In this document: piece by piece, positions 46,510 to 57,878 of the stretch
Position numbering within the stretch: the stretch's first letter is position 1
Layout of the letters: the number at the start of each line of letters is the position of its first letter
Origin: Owenia fusiformis
Lineage: Eukaryota > Annelida > Polychaeta > Sabellida > Oweniidae
Length of the DNA: 64,000 bases
Assembly (NCBI GenBank): GCA_903813345.2
Contig: CAIIXF020000009.1
Span: forward strand, 16,641,759 to 16,705,758
Direction: 5' to 3'
Notes under the pieces: generated by a model
The model's input: the letters and a program-made list of their open reading frames with translations, nothing else
What the model was told of the DNA's origin: nothing
The model's database searches: none
Position numbers and translations under genes: made by a program

Positions 46510-46813
46510 TTAAAAATCAGACCCTAGAAAAAATATCTTGATTTGCTTGACATTGCTTATAGTGGATGTGATATTAGAAAATTCTATTCAGTAAACATAT
46601 ATATATAACTTTTATTGACATATAGTTATGATTACATTAGTCAAATACATCATCACCTGGGATTCCAATATTACAGATACAGTAAAACCTGTCTATCTGA
46701 ATGATACTGGAACTAGCCAAAAGGGTTCAGAATCAGAATGGCATGTGTTTACATTTCAAGAGTCTAAGTCTATGGTTGATTAAACAAATTGGACCAAAAA
46801 GTGGTTAAAGGCA

Positions 46814-48851
46814 CAGAGCTGTCAAGTGTCCCGCGAATGGCGGGATTATCCCGCGAATTTGATCAAAATTAGGCTAATTCGCGTGTCCCGCATTGTCCAG
46901 CGAAGTCCCGCAAAATGTGGCTTTGACCTCCGCGAATTTCCGAAATTGTTGCAATCCCCTATATTTTGATTATCTTATCTTATATAAGAAGCTAAGTTTT
47001 TGCACTTTTGAGGAGTAAAGTTTACCTAATTTTAAGTACCTAGCATGCTGTTGTTTGGTATCAAAATAAAGGGGAAGGGTTCAACTTTCATTTTAATTAC
47101 GAAAATAGGGATGTAGGTCACAAATAGTTCCAACGTTGGCCTTTTTACTACCCGTGTGGCCTTCATCTCAGAACTGAGCAAATGTTAGCAAACGCGAGTT
47201 ACAATAAATGTATGCTGATATCTAGAAAGGGTTTGTATAAAAAACCGGGTACCGGGTAGTAAATCCTCCATGCTGGGTTCAAACTTGGTACCCGGTACCC
47301 GGTCAAAACAAACGGGTGCCCAAAAAACGAAAAATACGAATATATAACATAATTAGATTATGAGAAAACGTGTAAGATTTGTTTTGAATTTGCAAAAATG
47401 TATGTAACATGATTCAAAATTGAGCTAGAAGCTTCAAATAAAAAGCATATTTTAAGGCACTTTTCTTCCTCTATCGTTATGGCCATATTTTCATTGGTTA
47501 TTGGGGGGGGGATGCGATCGCACCATCGCACCCTCTCCTGGCTACGCCTATGACATTGTAAGACATAACAATTTACAATTCAGTGGACATTTTGTCATAA
47601 ATTGGGATAACTTAAATTATGATTAATAATCAAAATCTTACACGTTGCATCATGCAAATTAACACACGTCACCTCTCTGCTAAAGCAACGATAGCTATTT
47701 ACAGATTTAAATCATAATCAAAACAATTCACGTACCAACATACGAACTATTGAAAATAGAGTAAGATTGATTTGTCTTGTTTTTCAAATCGTCTTACAAT
47801 GTCATTGGCGTAGCCAGGTGGGGGTGCGATCGCACCCCCCCCCCTTCATTACCAATGGAAATATGACCAAGATGATAGAGGAAGAAAAGAGCCTTAAAAT
47901 GCTTTTTATTTGAAGCTTCTAGCTCAATTTTGAAGGAAGTTACATACATTTTTGTAAATTCAAAACAAATCTTACACGTTTTCTAATGATCTAATTATGT
48001 TGTGTATTCGTATATTTCGTTTTTTGTTTTTTTTTTCGACCGGGTACCAAGTTTGAAGCCAGCATGGAGGATTTACTACCCGGTACCCGGTTTTTTATAC
48101 AAACCCTATCTAGAAAATTAACCTCATTCCCTATAATTTGATGTAGATTAATCGAACCCCTATATCATGGGCTTTCAATTGAAAGCCCATGCCTACAGTA
48201 TATGAATAGGTACATTTTAATATATAACATTATGGGGGTAAGCGTTTCATAGTTGGTCACGACGCCAGAAGTGCAAAGTATTGTTCCGAATTTTTGAATT
48301 TCGTGTTAGATTACGGTAATCACACCTGAAGCATGGTTTTTGTTTTTGATAAATTACAATAAAGTTTAATAATATTCCTATGCGTATTTTGTGAAATTGT
48401 GTTGACGTTTATTTAAGTTACAATGTAACGGTGCATTATATTTGATTAATCAGTATCTGAAAGTTTGATTTAAGTACTTCTACACGCTTTTACATTAGTC
48501 CCAATTACGCAAATCCCTTGAATGTCACGGGACATCCTGCAAATTTAGGTGGATGTCCCGCGAAATCCCGCAAATTTAGGGCACTTTGTCTAAAAAATCT
48601 GTCCCTCTATGAAGTTTTTGGTGGTACACCTGTTAACTGTCCCGCAATTAGGGTGTTTGTCCCTCGAATGGTCCCGCGAAATCCCGCGAATTTGATAAAA
48701 AAAATATCCTATTAGCGCAATCACGCAAATCCCTTAAATGTCCCGCAAAATCCCGCGAATTTAGTAGATGTCCCGCAAAATCCCGCGAATTTTGGGCACT
48801 GGGTCTAAAAAATCTGTCCCGCGAGAAAATCTTTAGGGGTTGACAGTACTG
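46814..48851 (+). mobile_element. Element C2, CAG..CTG termini, 6-bp TSD, carries E2
   Basis: It is collinear with C1, with the same ends. Flanked by AAGGCA (46808-46813, 48852-48857). It also holds the E insertion (47228-48107) at the same place. It keeps about 200 bp after E (atgggggtaagcgtttcata) that C1 has lost. Confidence 0.87.
47228..48107. mobile_element. Element E2, hAT-like foldback, 8-bp TSD
   Basis: The first 50 bases are an exact inverse of the last 50, starting AGGGTTTGTATAAAAAACCG. ATCTAGAA flanks both ends (47220-47227, 48108-48115). The insertion site in C is the same as for E1. Confidence 0.9.
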
Positions 48852-48879
48852 AAGGCACATCGTAACATACCACCAATAA

Positions 48880-49395
48880 AATGGTTCAATAAATTAGAGT
48901 CGATTCCATGGTTTAAAATCTTCTCTGATGATTCTATTTTCAGACTACATGTATGTATGAAGCTCCATTCAAAGTCGCCTATTGAACCTTTCAGCTCATC
49001 TTTATTACGATAGGCCGGTAGTGAATTTTCGAGTCAAGTAAAATGTGATAATGATTTTTTTATGAAGTGGAGAAGTCAAAACTTTACTAATAGAATTAAT
49101 CATTGTAAGCATTACAAGATCATTTAGAAGCATTTAAAATCGAATCCACGGTAAAATCTGAATAATTGAAATATTCACACACAGACTCCACAGAACACAT
49201 TTCCAGTTTTATAATCGATGACTTTATCAATCAAAAAATATTTTGATGAATTTGTCTGATATCATGGTACATGCAATGTGTTGATTGTTAAATTGCAAAA
49301 TAGGTAGGGTAAAGAATATGTCAAAGTCGTTTGATCTCGTCCCAGAAGCAATATTTTGTCAATCTCCCAGAATCCCTTTAAATTGGGAGATGTTC
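48880..49395 (-). repeat. Repeat H, inverted copy
   Basis: Aligned in reverse with 29326-29700. No conserved coding frame. Confidence 0.6.
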
Positions 49396-49800
49396 AGATT
49401 AGACAGGTGCAGATATGCATGTTTAACAATACATTATAGGGATATATCCATTTAAGTCCATAATTATACTGGAAGTACATATACATCCTTAAGTGAGATG
49501 TCAAAGAAATGCAAATCTCAACTACATGTACACCCATGCCCGGTGATTGGAAACATGGGATGGAGGGGGAACAAGCAATTTCTGATTGGTGTTAGCTTCC
49601 AGGCTCTTTGATTATTTGGCGTCTCTGTGCCTTACGTTTTGTTAAATTACACTGAAAGATATATCTATACTAGCTTATCGAATATGACTTTTTAAAATCC
49701 CATAAATAATATATCTTGAAAGTGCTCAATAGTTCAATCAAATTGAAGAAATACTGTAATTGTTCAGTTTCAATTTTAAATGCATGTGACCCCATATCTA
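49396..49800. other. Unassigned sequence
   Basis: No feature was recognised between repeat H and the LINE. Confidence 0.3.
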
Positions 49801-51640
49801 AAAATATCTTCTCCATGTCCTAACTAGGATAACTTATTCAAGTAATGTAACGCTATTACTTTCCATTTTGAATCTGAATTTTCAACCAAAACAATTCTTT
49901 TAACCCAAGTCATTAACAGGGCATCCTGACTTACAAAAATATCTATCATTTTAAAGCCTCCCTTCTCATAACTTTGTCTTAAAACATTTCTTTTTATTCT
50001 ATCTTTTCCCTTTTCACTCCCCCAAATGAATTTATGCAAATTAACTATTTATTTTTTCCAAATACATATCTGGAGCTTTAAATGACATTAAAAGTGATGT
50101 AACTTGTGAAACTATTAAGCTTTTTGCGATAGTAATTTTACCTTTCAATTTGAGATTACGTTTACCTCAATTTTTTTATCATTGCTTCCATTTTGTTTAT
50201 TTTAGGTAACCAATTCTCTTCAATCTGTGCAGCTGAACATTGATTAGAAAACCAAAACCCTAGAATCTTCAATTTCGCTTCTTTTCTTATTTGCCATGTT
50301 AAGTTTAACGGCTTTTCAATGTTGTTTTTATTTGATCCAATCCACATCGCATTTGTTTTTTCTTTATTCAATTTTAAACCTGTCGTGAGATAAAAGTGGT
50401 CTGATTCTTGAAATAATAGTTTAGCTGAATTTATATCTCTAACAAAACATGATACATCATCAGCATAACTTGATAATTTTACTTCACAATTATTTGATAC
50501 CTTTATTCCTTTTATATTTTTCTTTTGCCTTACTTTACACGCAAATATTTCCATAGTTAGAATGAAGCACAAGCTACTGAAGGGCAGCCCTGCCGTAATC
50601 CTTGATTCAAATGGAACCATTTTGTGAACAACCCATTGTTCGTAACACAGGATAAATTATCAGTATTAAATACTTTTATCCAATTTATCATATCTTCCCC
50701 AAAATTAAAATATTTCATCATGTCAAAAACAAATCTTTTAGATATAGAATCAAACGCACGGGAATAATCTAATGTTATCATAATTCCTTGACTATTATTA
50801 TCATTTACATAATTTAGAATATCATCAATTACTCTAAGATCTAAGTGTATTCCTCTTTGTTTCATATATGAGTTTTGATCAGAATTAACCAATTTTTTAT
50901 AACCTTTTGGATTCTTGCTGCTAAAACAGATGCTCCTATTCTATAATCAACACATGTTAATGATAAAGGCCGATAAGTCTTAAGTTTATATCGAGGTAGT
51001 TCTTTACCCTTTAATAATAATATTCCTTTCCTCTGACTATTAGATAATCTGCCTGACTGAAATGCATAATTAAATGAATTAACTATCAATTCTTTTACTT
51101 TATTCCAAAATACCTTGTAAAACTCAGGTGTTAACCCATCTATTCCTGGACTTGTATGACATTTCATTTTTTTAATTGCTATACAACATTCCTTTTCAGT
51201 TATTAATCCTTCTATACCTCTATTTTCATTTTCTGACAATTTAGGCTTATGTACATGTATAGCATCTAGAAAATTATCTAGTGTATAAATGATGTCATGA
51301 TTTTCCTTATATAGATTTTGATAATATTACATAAAGGGTCTTCATTACATCATCCATACTGTTTGTATTAACCCCATTATTATCTTGTAATGTCTCAATA
51401 GATTTCATTTTTGCCCTGTGTTTTTCTAATCCTAAAAAACATTTTGTATTTTTCTCCCCCTCTTCTATCCACTTTTCTCTTGACCTTACTTGAGCACCTT
51501 TAGTTATATTTTGTGTTAAGATTTCATGTTCCAATTTTAAATCTAACATATTCTTCAGACAAGTTACTCGAGTCTCTAGCCAATATTTGGCTAGAGGGGA
51601 TTTCATCTGGAATACTGTGAACTCCATTTGAAAAAAGCTG
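49800..51640 (-). mobile_element. L1/Tx1-like LINE fragment, several frameshifts
   Basis: On the minus strand, in order: REKWIEEGEKNTKCFLGLE (51627-51307); CHTSPGIDGLTPEFYKVFW and YRPLSLTCVDYRIGASVLA (51239-50862); ITLDYSRAFDSI and LNQGLRQGCP (50892-50557). Then the catalytic YADDV and KLNKEKTNAMWIG (50620-50162), and the tail HKFIWGSEKGKDRIKR (50039-49824). These are the order and motifs of an L1/Tx1-clade ORF2. Frame breaks make it inactive. Confidence 0.85.
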
Positions 51641-52012
51641 GCCGCCGTGTCATAAATTTATTGAATATTTTTAAAATCGCCAGATAAATAATTCATTATT
51701 CAAAACGGACCCCGCTCGGCTCCTTGATGAGATATGACATGATTTTATCAGGATTTCGTCTAAAATTAAAACAACATGGCTCCAAGAAAAATGGAGATTT
51801 TCGAAAACTGGACGAAATGTCGTTAATGACATTAGAAACTGGCTGTAAATTCAAGTTAGCGATCCAGATGAGGTGAACTAATACACTGATCACTTTATGT
51901 GTGTTTCGGAATTCTGGGTGAGGTACATGTAATAAGACCAAAACTCGCAATTCAAATTGTGATGTGGAAAAATGGCAGACATTTGATTTCAAATTTTATG
52001 ATTACGACATGA
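51641..52012. other. Unassigned sequence
   Basis: A short minus-strand frame (51992-51696) has no recognised motif and no splice context. Confidence 0.3.
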
Positions 52013-52484
52013 CTTACTTCGGTCCAAAGCCTTCTCTATATTCCGGCTTTGAGGAGGAAGATTGAGCTGCCTTAGTATTATAAATATTGTAAATCATTGT
52101 GTCACACGCACAGTAAATATGGCATAATAATATGAAATATACCTTTATGTATAGATTTGAAGAACATCAGCTCACATCCCCGTCTGAATCTATTGTTATA
52201 TTTGATTTGTTTAAGCGAGAATAATTTCAAATGTTATTCACGTCCAGAACCGGAAGCCATTTTTAGCTACAGCGAGAAAATTTCACCATGTGTCAAACTC
52301 CGAAATGAAATTTTGAAATATCTAAATCCAGACAAGCAACGCTTCATCCTAAATATGATTAATATTCTTAAAAATATTTATAAAATTTATTAAAAATGAG
52401 TTCTAGGTGCGTGTAGGTGCGTGTAGCACAGTACATACGAAATCAATGAAGTTTCGTCTAGCTGTAAGCTAGAGACTCGAGTAA
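52013..52484 (+). mobile_element. Element R, copy 1, 7-bp TSD
   Basis: A 472-bp element with ends CTTACTTCGGTCC and GACTCGAGTAA, which form a weak inverted repeat. It is flanked by GACATGA (52006-52012, 52485-52491). It is the inverse of 53338-53810 with about three differences. An open frame (52157-52393) is broken by a one-base indel in the other copy. Confidence 0.82.
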
Positions 52485-53337
52485 GACATGACCAGTTGTT
52501 CATGCAGGAATATATTTTTACTGGAAGGCCACGATACAGTGGCCTTAGAAGAAGGTAATACAAAGGGATTTACATACCAATACAGTAGCACATGATCTAA
52601 CAAATCCATGGCCCCACTATCTGAGGCTCAGGAATACGTTAAAAATGTTTAAAAAGTCCGCTAGTGTACTGAGTTGTTAATGTGTGGTGTATACATGTAT
52701 ATTATACTCTTTTACTTGATTACTTACATGTATAAGAATAAGACTAATTTTTTTTATTCATGACAGTATACCCGGGCCTCAGATTGAGTCATTGTAAACA
52801 TCTACATATTCCCGGGGTGATAAACAAAATTTCCAAATCAAACATTTTTCAAAATTTTATGATATAATTGCCATTTATACAAAATTATCGAACAATATCT
52901 ACAATGTTTGACTTACCCTAGTTGATCTACATATACTCGTTGATAAATATACGTATAATTAAGTTTGTTCAGTGTTTGATATTCTCCACAGTTGCATTTT
53001 CTAATAAAAGAACAAGAAGAGGAAGAAAGTGTTTCCACTGCTCATTGGGGAATCCCCTTTTTGAAAATTACAAGGTATTGCACTGCACGAACTATTTTTC
53101 TTCAAACCGAGGCTGTTAAAAAAGGTAAAGTCGATAAATATTTTTTCTACCCCGTTTTCCCGATTTTTGGACTAATGATCAGAAATGCAATATAATTCTA
53201 GGTTTAAACAAACCTCCTGAACTTAACACCAAATGTATAACCTTTAGTATTTTGATGCTTCTCTGAACTGAGTCTCGTTTTCAATCAAAAAAGTATCAAT
53301 CACTCAGAATCAAAGTCTGACTCTGAGTAGCCTAGAT
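52485..53337. other. Sequence between the two R copies
   Basis: No repeat or gene was recognised. Two overlapping short frames (52922-53195) carry no known motif. Confidence 0.3.
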
Positions 53338-53810
53338 TTACTCGAGTCTCTAGCTTACAGCTAGACGAAACTTCATTGATTTCGTATGTACTGTGCTACA
53401 CGCACCTACACGCACCTAGAACTCATTTTAAATAAATTTTATAAATATTTTTAAGAATATTAATCATATTTAGGATGAAGCGTTGCTTGTCTGGATTTAG
53501 ATATTTCAAAATTTCATTTCGGAGTTTTGACACATGGTGAAATTTTCTCGCTGTAGCTAAAAATGGCTTCCGGTTCTGGACGTGAATAACATTTGAAATT
53601 ATTCTCGCTTAAAGAAATCAAATATAACAATAGATTCAGACGGGGATGTGAGCTGATGTTCTTCAAATCTATACATAAAGGTATATTTCATATTATTATG
53701 CCATATTTACTGTGCGTGTGACACAATGATTTACAATATTTATAATACTAAGGCAGCTCAATCTTCCTCCTCAAAGCCGGAATATAGAGAAGGCTTTGGA
53801 CCGAAGTAAG
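53338..53810 (-). mobile_element. Element R, copy 2, inverted, 7-bp TSD
   Basis: Inverse of copy 1 and nearly identical. It is flanked by CCTAGAT (53331-53337, 53811-53817), different from copy 1, so the two are separate insertions rather than one palindrome. Confidence 0.82.
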
Positions 53811-53984
53811 CCTAGATTAGTCATATAAATGCGACCGTTGTATGCTGTTCTTCGATGTTCTGTGTTCTTATTTGGATATTTATTTTTTATCATTTTTTCT
53901 TTGCATATACGGTTGTAGATATAGAGTCCATTTCATTGTTTAACTGCGTCAGTAAAAGCTAAAAAATAACGGAGTGGCTCCAGG

Positions 53985-54140
53985 ACCGACAATTGTCGGT
54001 ACTGGAGACTGTCTAGGGGTATTTGCTGGGGTACCGACAATTGTCGGCACTCTATCGTCACCTAGTAGTGCCAGATAGAGAACCGACAATTGTCGGTACG
54101 CAAGTGGCTGCTACGTGTTTTTGCTAGAGAGCCGACAATT
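53985..54140. repeat. Palindrome cluster, left (ACCGACAATTGTCGGT)
   Basis: Perfect or near-perfect copies at 53985-54000, 54033-54048 and 54082-54097, and a half copy at 54131-54140. Spacing is 48-49 bp. Confidence 0.9.
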
Positions 54141-54187
54141 TCATAAATAAATCCACTACTTTTACATCTGGAAATAACCTCATTAAT

Positions 54188-54269
54188 GGTAGTCTAGTGG
54201 TTAGCGAGCACGACTCGAGCACACTCGGTCCCGAGTTCGAATCCCGGCAGGACCTACATTTTTTTTTCG
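54188..54269 (+). ncRNA. tRNA-derived SINE head or tRNA pseudogene
   Basis: It contains an A-box-like TAGTCTAGTGGTTAGC and a B box GAGTTCGAATCCCGG, spaced as in a tRNA, then a run of Ts that could end Pol III transcription. The acceptor stem does not pair (the 3' side is CAGGACC; the 5' side is not its complement) and the anticodon arm is irregular. It is therefore probably not a working tRNA. Confidence 0.6.
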
Positions 54270-54639
54270 AGGGGGGGGCATAGTGCTTCTTTTGCAGTAT
54301 GGAATCGTACAGGCATTAACTTGCAGTGAGCCATAATTTATTTCAACAAAAATTGATTCAACTTCCATCAAAATTGTCCTACAAGCTTCAATTAAAAAAC
54401 ATTTTAAAGCTCTTTTCTTGTTCTATCTAATGGGTCGATATATACAGTTAGGGGAGGGGATGCTTTCGCCCCCGTCGACCTCTACCCTTACTATACGCCA
54501 TGGCACGGGAGAAATATCTCATTTGGAATATATCACTGTTTACTTTGCGTTTGGTAGCTCTCTCATGCGAGATGGAATCGTGGCCATTAACTAAGGGAGG
54601 CAAATGCAACTTCCATCGAAAATTGTGCTATAAGGTATG

Positions 54640-55030
54640 AGTACCATAATCCAACACCAAATTCGAAAATTCATAACAATACTTTGCACATATGGCGTTC
54701 GTGACCAACTATGAAACGCTTACCCCCCATAGTGTTATATATCAAAATGCACCTGTCCATATAGGGGTTCGATTGACCTACATCAAATTATAGGGAGTCC
54801 GGTTACTTTTTGAGATATCAGCGTCCGTTTATTGTAACTCGCGTTTGCTACCACTTCCTCAATTCTGATATGACGGGCAAACGCGTAGTAAACATGCTCA
54901 CATTCGGAACTATTTTGACCTACATCGCTATTTTCGTAATTCAAATGAAAGTTGAACTCCTCTTTATTTTGATACCAAATAGTGGCATACTAGGTACCCT
55001 AGAAGCCAACTATGGGTTATTTAGAACGAT
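54640..55030 (-). repeat. Diverged relic of element C without the E insertion
   Basis: In reverse it matches 47100-47226 and 48108-48300 (gtaactcgcgtttgcta; catcaaattatagggag; gtttcatagttggtcacga). At the E insertion point it reads straight through (gatatctcaaaaagtaacc). Confidence 0.7.
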
Positions 55031-55376
55031 ACCACAGGTTTTTAAATGGACTATATACCTTTTGGCGGATGGATATGGAACCTCATACCATATAAGCTTC
55101 AAATAAAAAACATTCTAGCTATTTTCTTCTATCTAATGGGTAGCAAACGCCCCTTTCTACGCCTGATCGGCTCAGGAGAAATATCCTGTCTGTTACGAAT
55201 ATATATAGCCGTTTACTCTGCATTAATAGCTCTTTAATTTTTTTTGACTGGGTTTGGTAATCCCCGGGTAACCGGGGCTAATGCCCTCCCCGGGTTTTGC
55301 ACTTGTTCCCAAATATCCGTATGATACCTGAAATATACCCCGCGCATTGCGCATGCGCCAGAAAATTCGAAAATCA

Positions 55377-55497
55377 ATATTTGTCGGTCCTCTAGCGTGT
55401 AAACACAGCATATCTCCCGTACCGACAATTTATTTGTCGGTCCTCTAGCGTACCACCACATCAGAGTCTAGAGTACCGACAATTGTCGGTACTCTAG
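55377..55497. repeat. Palindrome cluster, right, with a 30-bp perfect palindrome
   Basis: A half copy at 55377-55389 and a copy with a 6-base spacer at 55420-55443 precede a perfect 30-bp palindrome at 55468-55497, centred on AATT (inner part ACCGACAATTGTCGGT). Confidence 0.9.
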
Positions 55498-55504
55498 CCT
55501 TTAC

Positions 55505-55797
55505 GAAAAAATAAGAAATCAAAATATCATTTTGCAATAATATATGGAAAAATATATTCCTATTGTACATGAATGACATTTGTATATCTTGGATTGCTTC
55601 TAGTTTGGCTTATAAAGTGTGTGGCCTCTTATATTTGGATGCTTCTCTGCCACGTTATTTTCAATAAGATTACCATGGCTGAAATTCTTCAAATTACAAG
55701 ACAAAAAATCTGAAATATACAAATGTCATTCATGTACATCATGAATATACTTTTCCATATATTATTGCACAATGGTCTCCCAATTTCTTATTTTTGC
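55505..55797. repeat. Foldback with about 80-bp arms
   Basis: Arms at about 55505-55583 and 55708-55797 are inverse copies (gcaataatatatggaaaa; catgaatgacatttgtatat). Confidence 0.75.
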
Positions 55798-55835
55798 CGT
55801 TCTACTGACGCAATGAAGCAGTGAAATGGACTCTA

Positions 55836-57714
55836 ATATGGAACAAATTGCGGGAACCGCTTTCCAGGCCTGTCTGGGTATCCATACCAACCAAAGTCAC
55901 ACAAATTATCGATTTTTTATTTTGCTCCAACATCGAAGTGTTAAATCTTACCTTAGACGTGTAAAACGCTTGATAATTGACGAAATATAATCAATTGAAG
56001 TATATTTTCATTATCGCCCGCCATGTTGCTAAATGTTGTTTCCGGTAGTCTAAATGTAAACAGGGATCGAAACGGAATCATAATTATTTATTACACAGAG
56101 ATTCAAAAGTTGTTCTTTTATACTACTCACTTTTCTCATTTCTGAAACAATAACTTTTCCACGTTACTTCCCTTCTTAATGACACTGCGTTTCTTCTGTC
56201 TGAATCTTCGTGTATCAAATACTTATGATTTCGTTTTGATATAGTTTTACATCTAGACTATCAGATTAAACCGGAAGTGACCTTGGTATGCAAAATGAGA
56301 AAATTTTAAAATTCAAGCAGCATGCTTATATTTCTTCAATTGACCTTTTGCGATCAGAATTCAGGAATTTTGTTTATGGATACTGTTGTCATGTATTTCG
56401 CCTTATTGGTGTGACGTCATATAGAAAAGATATTAGACATGATGGAATCACGAAATGGCGGACACGTGGCAGTTTTGAGCTAAAAATGTTGTCGTTTCTT
56501 TTATGAAAACCATGGGTCGGATGTTTACCAGGTATGCAAGGTGTTCGATTTGACTAGATCAACATTCATTCTAAGCACACACCAAGTCTTAGATTCTACT
56601 GACATGATTTAGATAGCGGTTAAGCGCCCCCCCGATTTTGGTAAAAACGGGGGGCGCTTATAGGCATCGATGTTTAGTATGAATTTCACCGAAACTTCAA
56701 AGGAAAAAATTTGAGAAATTAAAAAAAAACTTTGGTTTGACCTAGATTTTCACCTTTGACCTTGACCTAGATATGAATTAATTTCCCGACAAGTCAAGAC
56801 CAGGTCCTTAATAGGATTATATATGACATAACTGAAACATAGCTGGAAGTTAGAGAAAAAATGCTAAGAAGAAGAAGAAGAATAACTACAAAAACTATTT
56901 GAACATTTTCTGGGGGCATGCCCCCAATCACCCTAGATTGCGCCGCATGCTTTATATGTGGCACGCCTCACGCACAGCCACTTACAACATTTTGATTCAG
57001 ACTTTCGACAGTTAGGCTTAGGTCTAATTTATGAATGAACTCAAGATGATATTAATTGATAGTAAGACTCAGAGGGTCCTAAATTACAAGATGCCAAAGG
57101 TTTATTGCACATAAAACCAGGCCCGTTCGAAGAGAGTGTGGGGGAGGTTAGGGGGGCCTTACTAAGTCTTTATCCAATGGACTGAATCTTTTACAAGTCT
57201 CTTGTGCCTAGTCTGAAGGTATTTTATTACTCAATACAATACCGGATCTGAGGTTTATATTACGATTGGAATATGAAAACTCACCAAGATTTTGCAAAAT
57301 GATCACTTTATTTCCTACTTCCAGTTTAGCATTCAGCACTGATATAAACACTTAGTACAGACCAGGTATTGTATTGACAAATAAATACTGGGTGAATTAT
57401 TGACTATGTTCACAGTTTATAGAATGTTTTTTAGTTGAACTGGATTGTATTTGATTGTAAGTGTATAGTTCTTTTAAGTTTTTTTATTTAATTTAACCCA
57501 CACAGTACCTGAATTGGAGATGAGTGGTAATTTAGCTTGGAAAGTACTCATTTCAAGTGTATTGCTTTAAACTTTTTGCCAACCTTTCACAATAATCTTA
57601 GCATAAATAAAGCTAGTTATTTAGAGAGTAGATCAAGTATTCATTACCCAGACATATTCTGTTTTTTACATTTATTTCAATGATTTTCATTTCTGTGTCA
57701 TCAAACTATTCCAG
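55836..57714. other. Upstream region of the 57.7-kb exon
   Basis: Mostly unassigned. Around 56410-56530 there is tgacgtcat, a CRE-like site, and acacgtggc, an E-box-like site. A possible 5' exon end (tttaccag/GTATGC) is near 56530. This could be the promoter of the gene starting at 57715, by inference. A GC-rich hairpin (taagcgcccccc...ggggggcgctta) is at 56621-56660, and a gggggcatgccccc palindrome is near 56915. Confidence 0.3.
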
Positions 57715-57878
57715 GGATGTCTGCTAAACTGATTTGCGGAGTTGGAGTGCTTGTTGTTGCAGTCCTAGCTGTGTTGGAGATGACTGATGACCCTATCATC
57801 ACATCTAAGAGAATTGTTTTGAATCAGAACAAAATTGAAGTATTCAGATTCATCTCAGATCTCAGGAACTATGCAATG
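57715..57878 (+). CDS. First coding exon of a membrane-anchored START/SRPBCC-like protein (partial)
   Basis: After acceptor ttccag, ATG at 57717 opens a frame of 54 codons ending in phase 0 at donor GTATGA. The peptide begins MSAKLICGVGVLVVAVLAVL, a signal anchor or membrane segment. It continues IVLNQNKIEVFRFISDLRNYAM. The VFxFISDLxNY pattern resembles the first helix of polyketide-cyclase/START-type (SRPBCC) lipid-binding domains, where it is usually followed by Trp-Asp-Pro. The next exon is not in the window; a 5-kb B element fills the intron. The assignment rests on about 25 residues. Confidence 0.6.

Larger units (their letters stand above)
53922..55835. mobile_element. TIR element X with ACCGACAATTGTCGGT palindromes
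   Basis: Ends TAGAGTCCATTTCATTG and CAGTGAAATGGACTCTA are inverse copies, continuing into tgcgtcagta. Near each end lie several copies of a 16-bp palindrome ACCGACAATTGTCGGT. The interior holds a tRNA-like SINE head (54188-54269), an E-free relic of element C (about 54640-55030, reverse) and a foldback at 55505-55797. No intact ORF. Confidence 0.65.

Noticed and set aside
52157-52393. A 78-residue protein in element R
   Set aside because: The other, nearly identical copy has a one-base indel in the frame, so it is not maintained.
52013-53810. One large palindromic transposon formed by both R copies
   Set aside because: Each R copy has its own flanking 7-bp direct repeat, and the two repeats differ.
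54188-54260. A functional tRNA gene
   Set aside because: The acceptor stem does not pair and the anticodon arm is irregular, though the promoter boxes are good.
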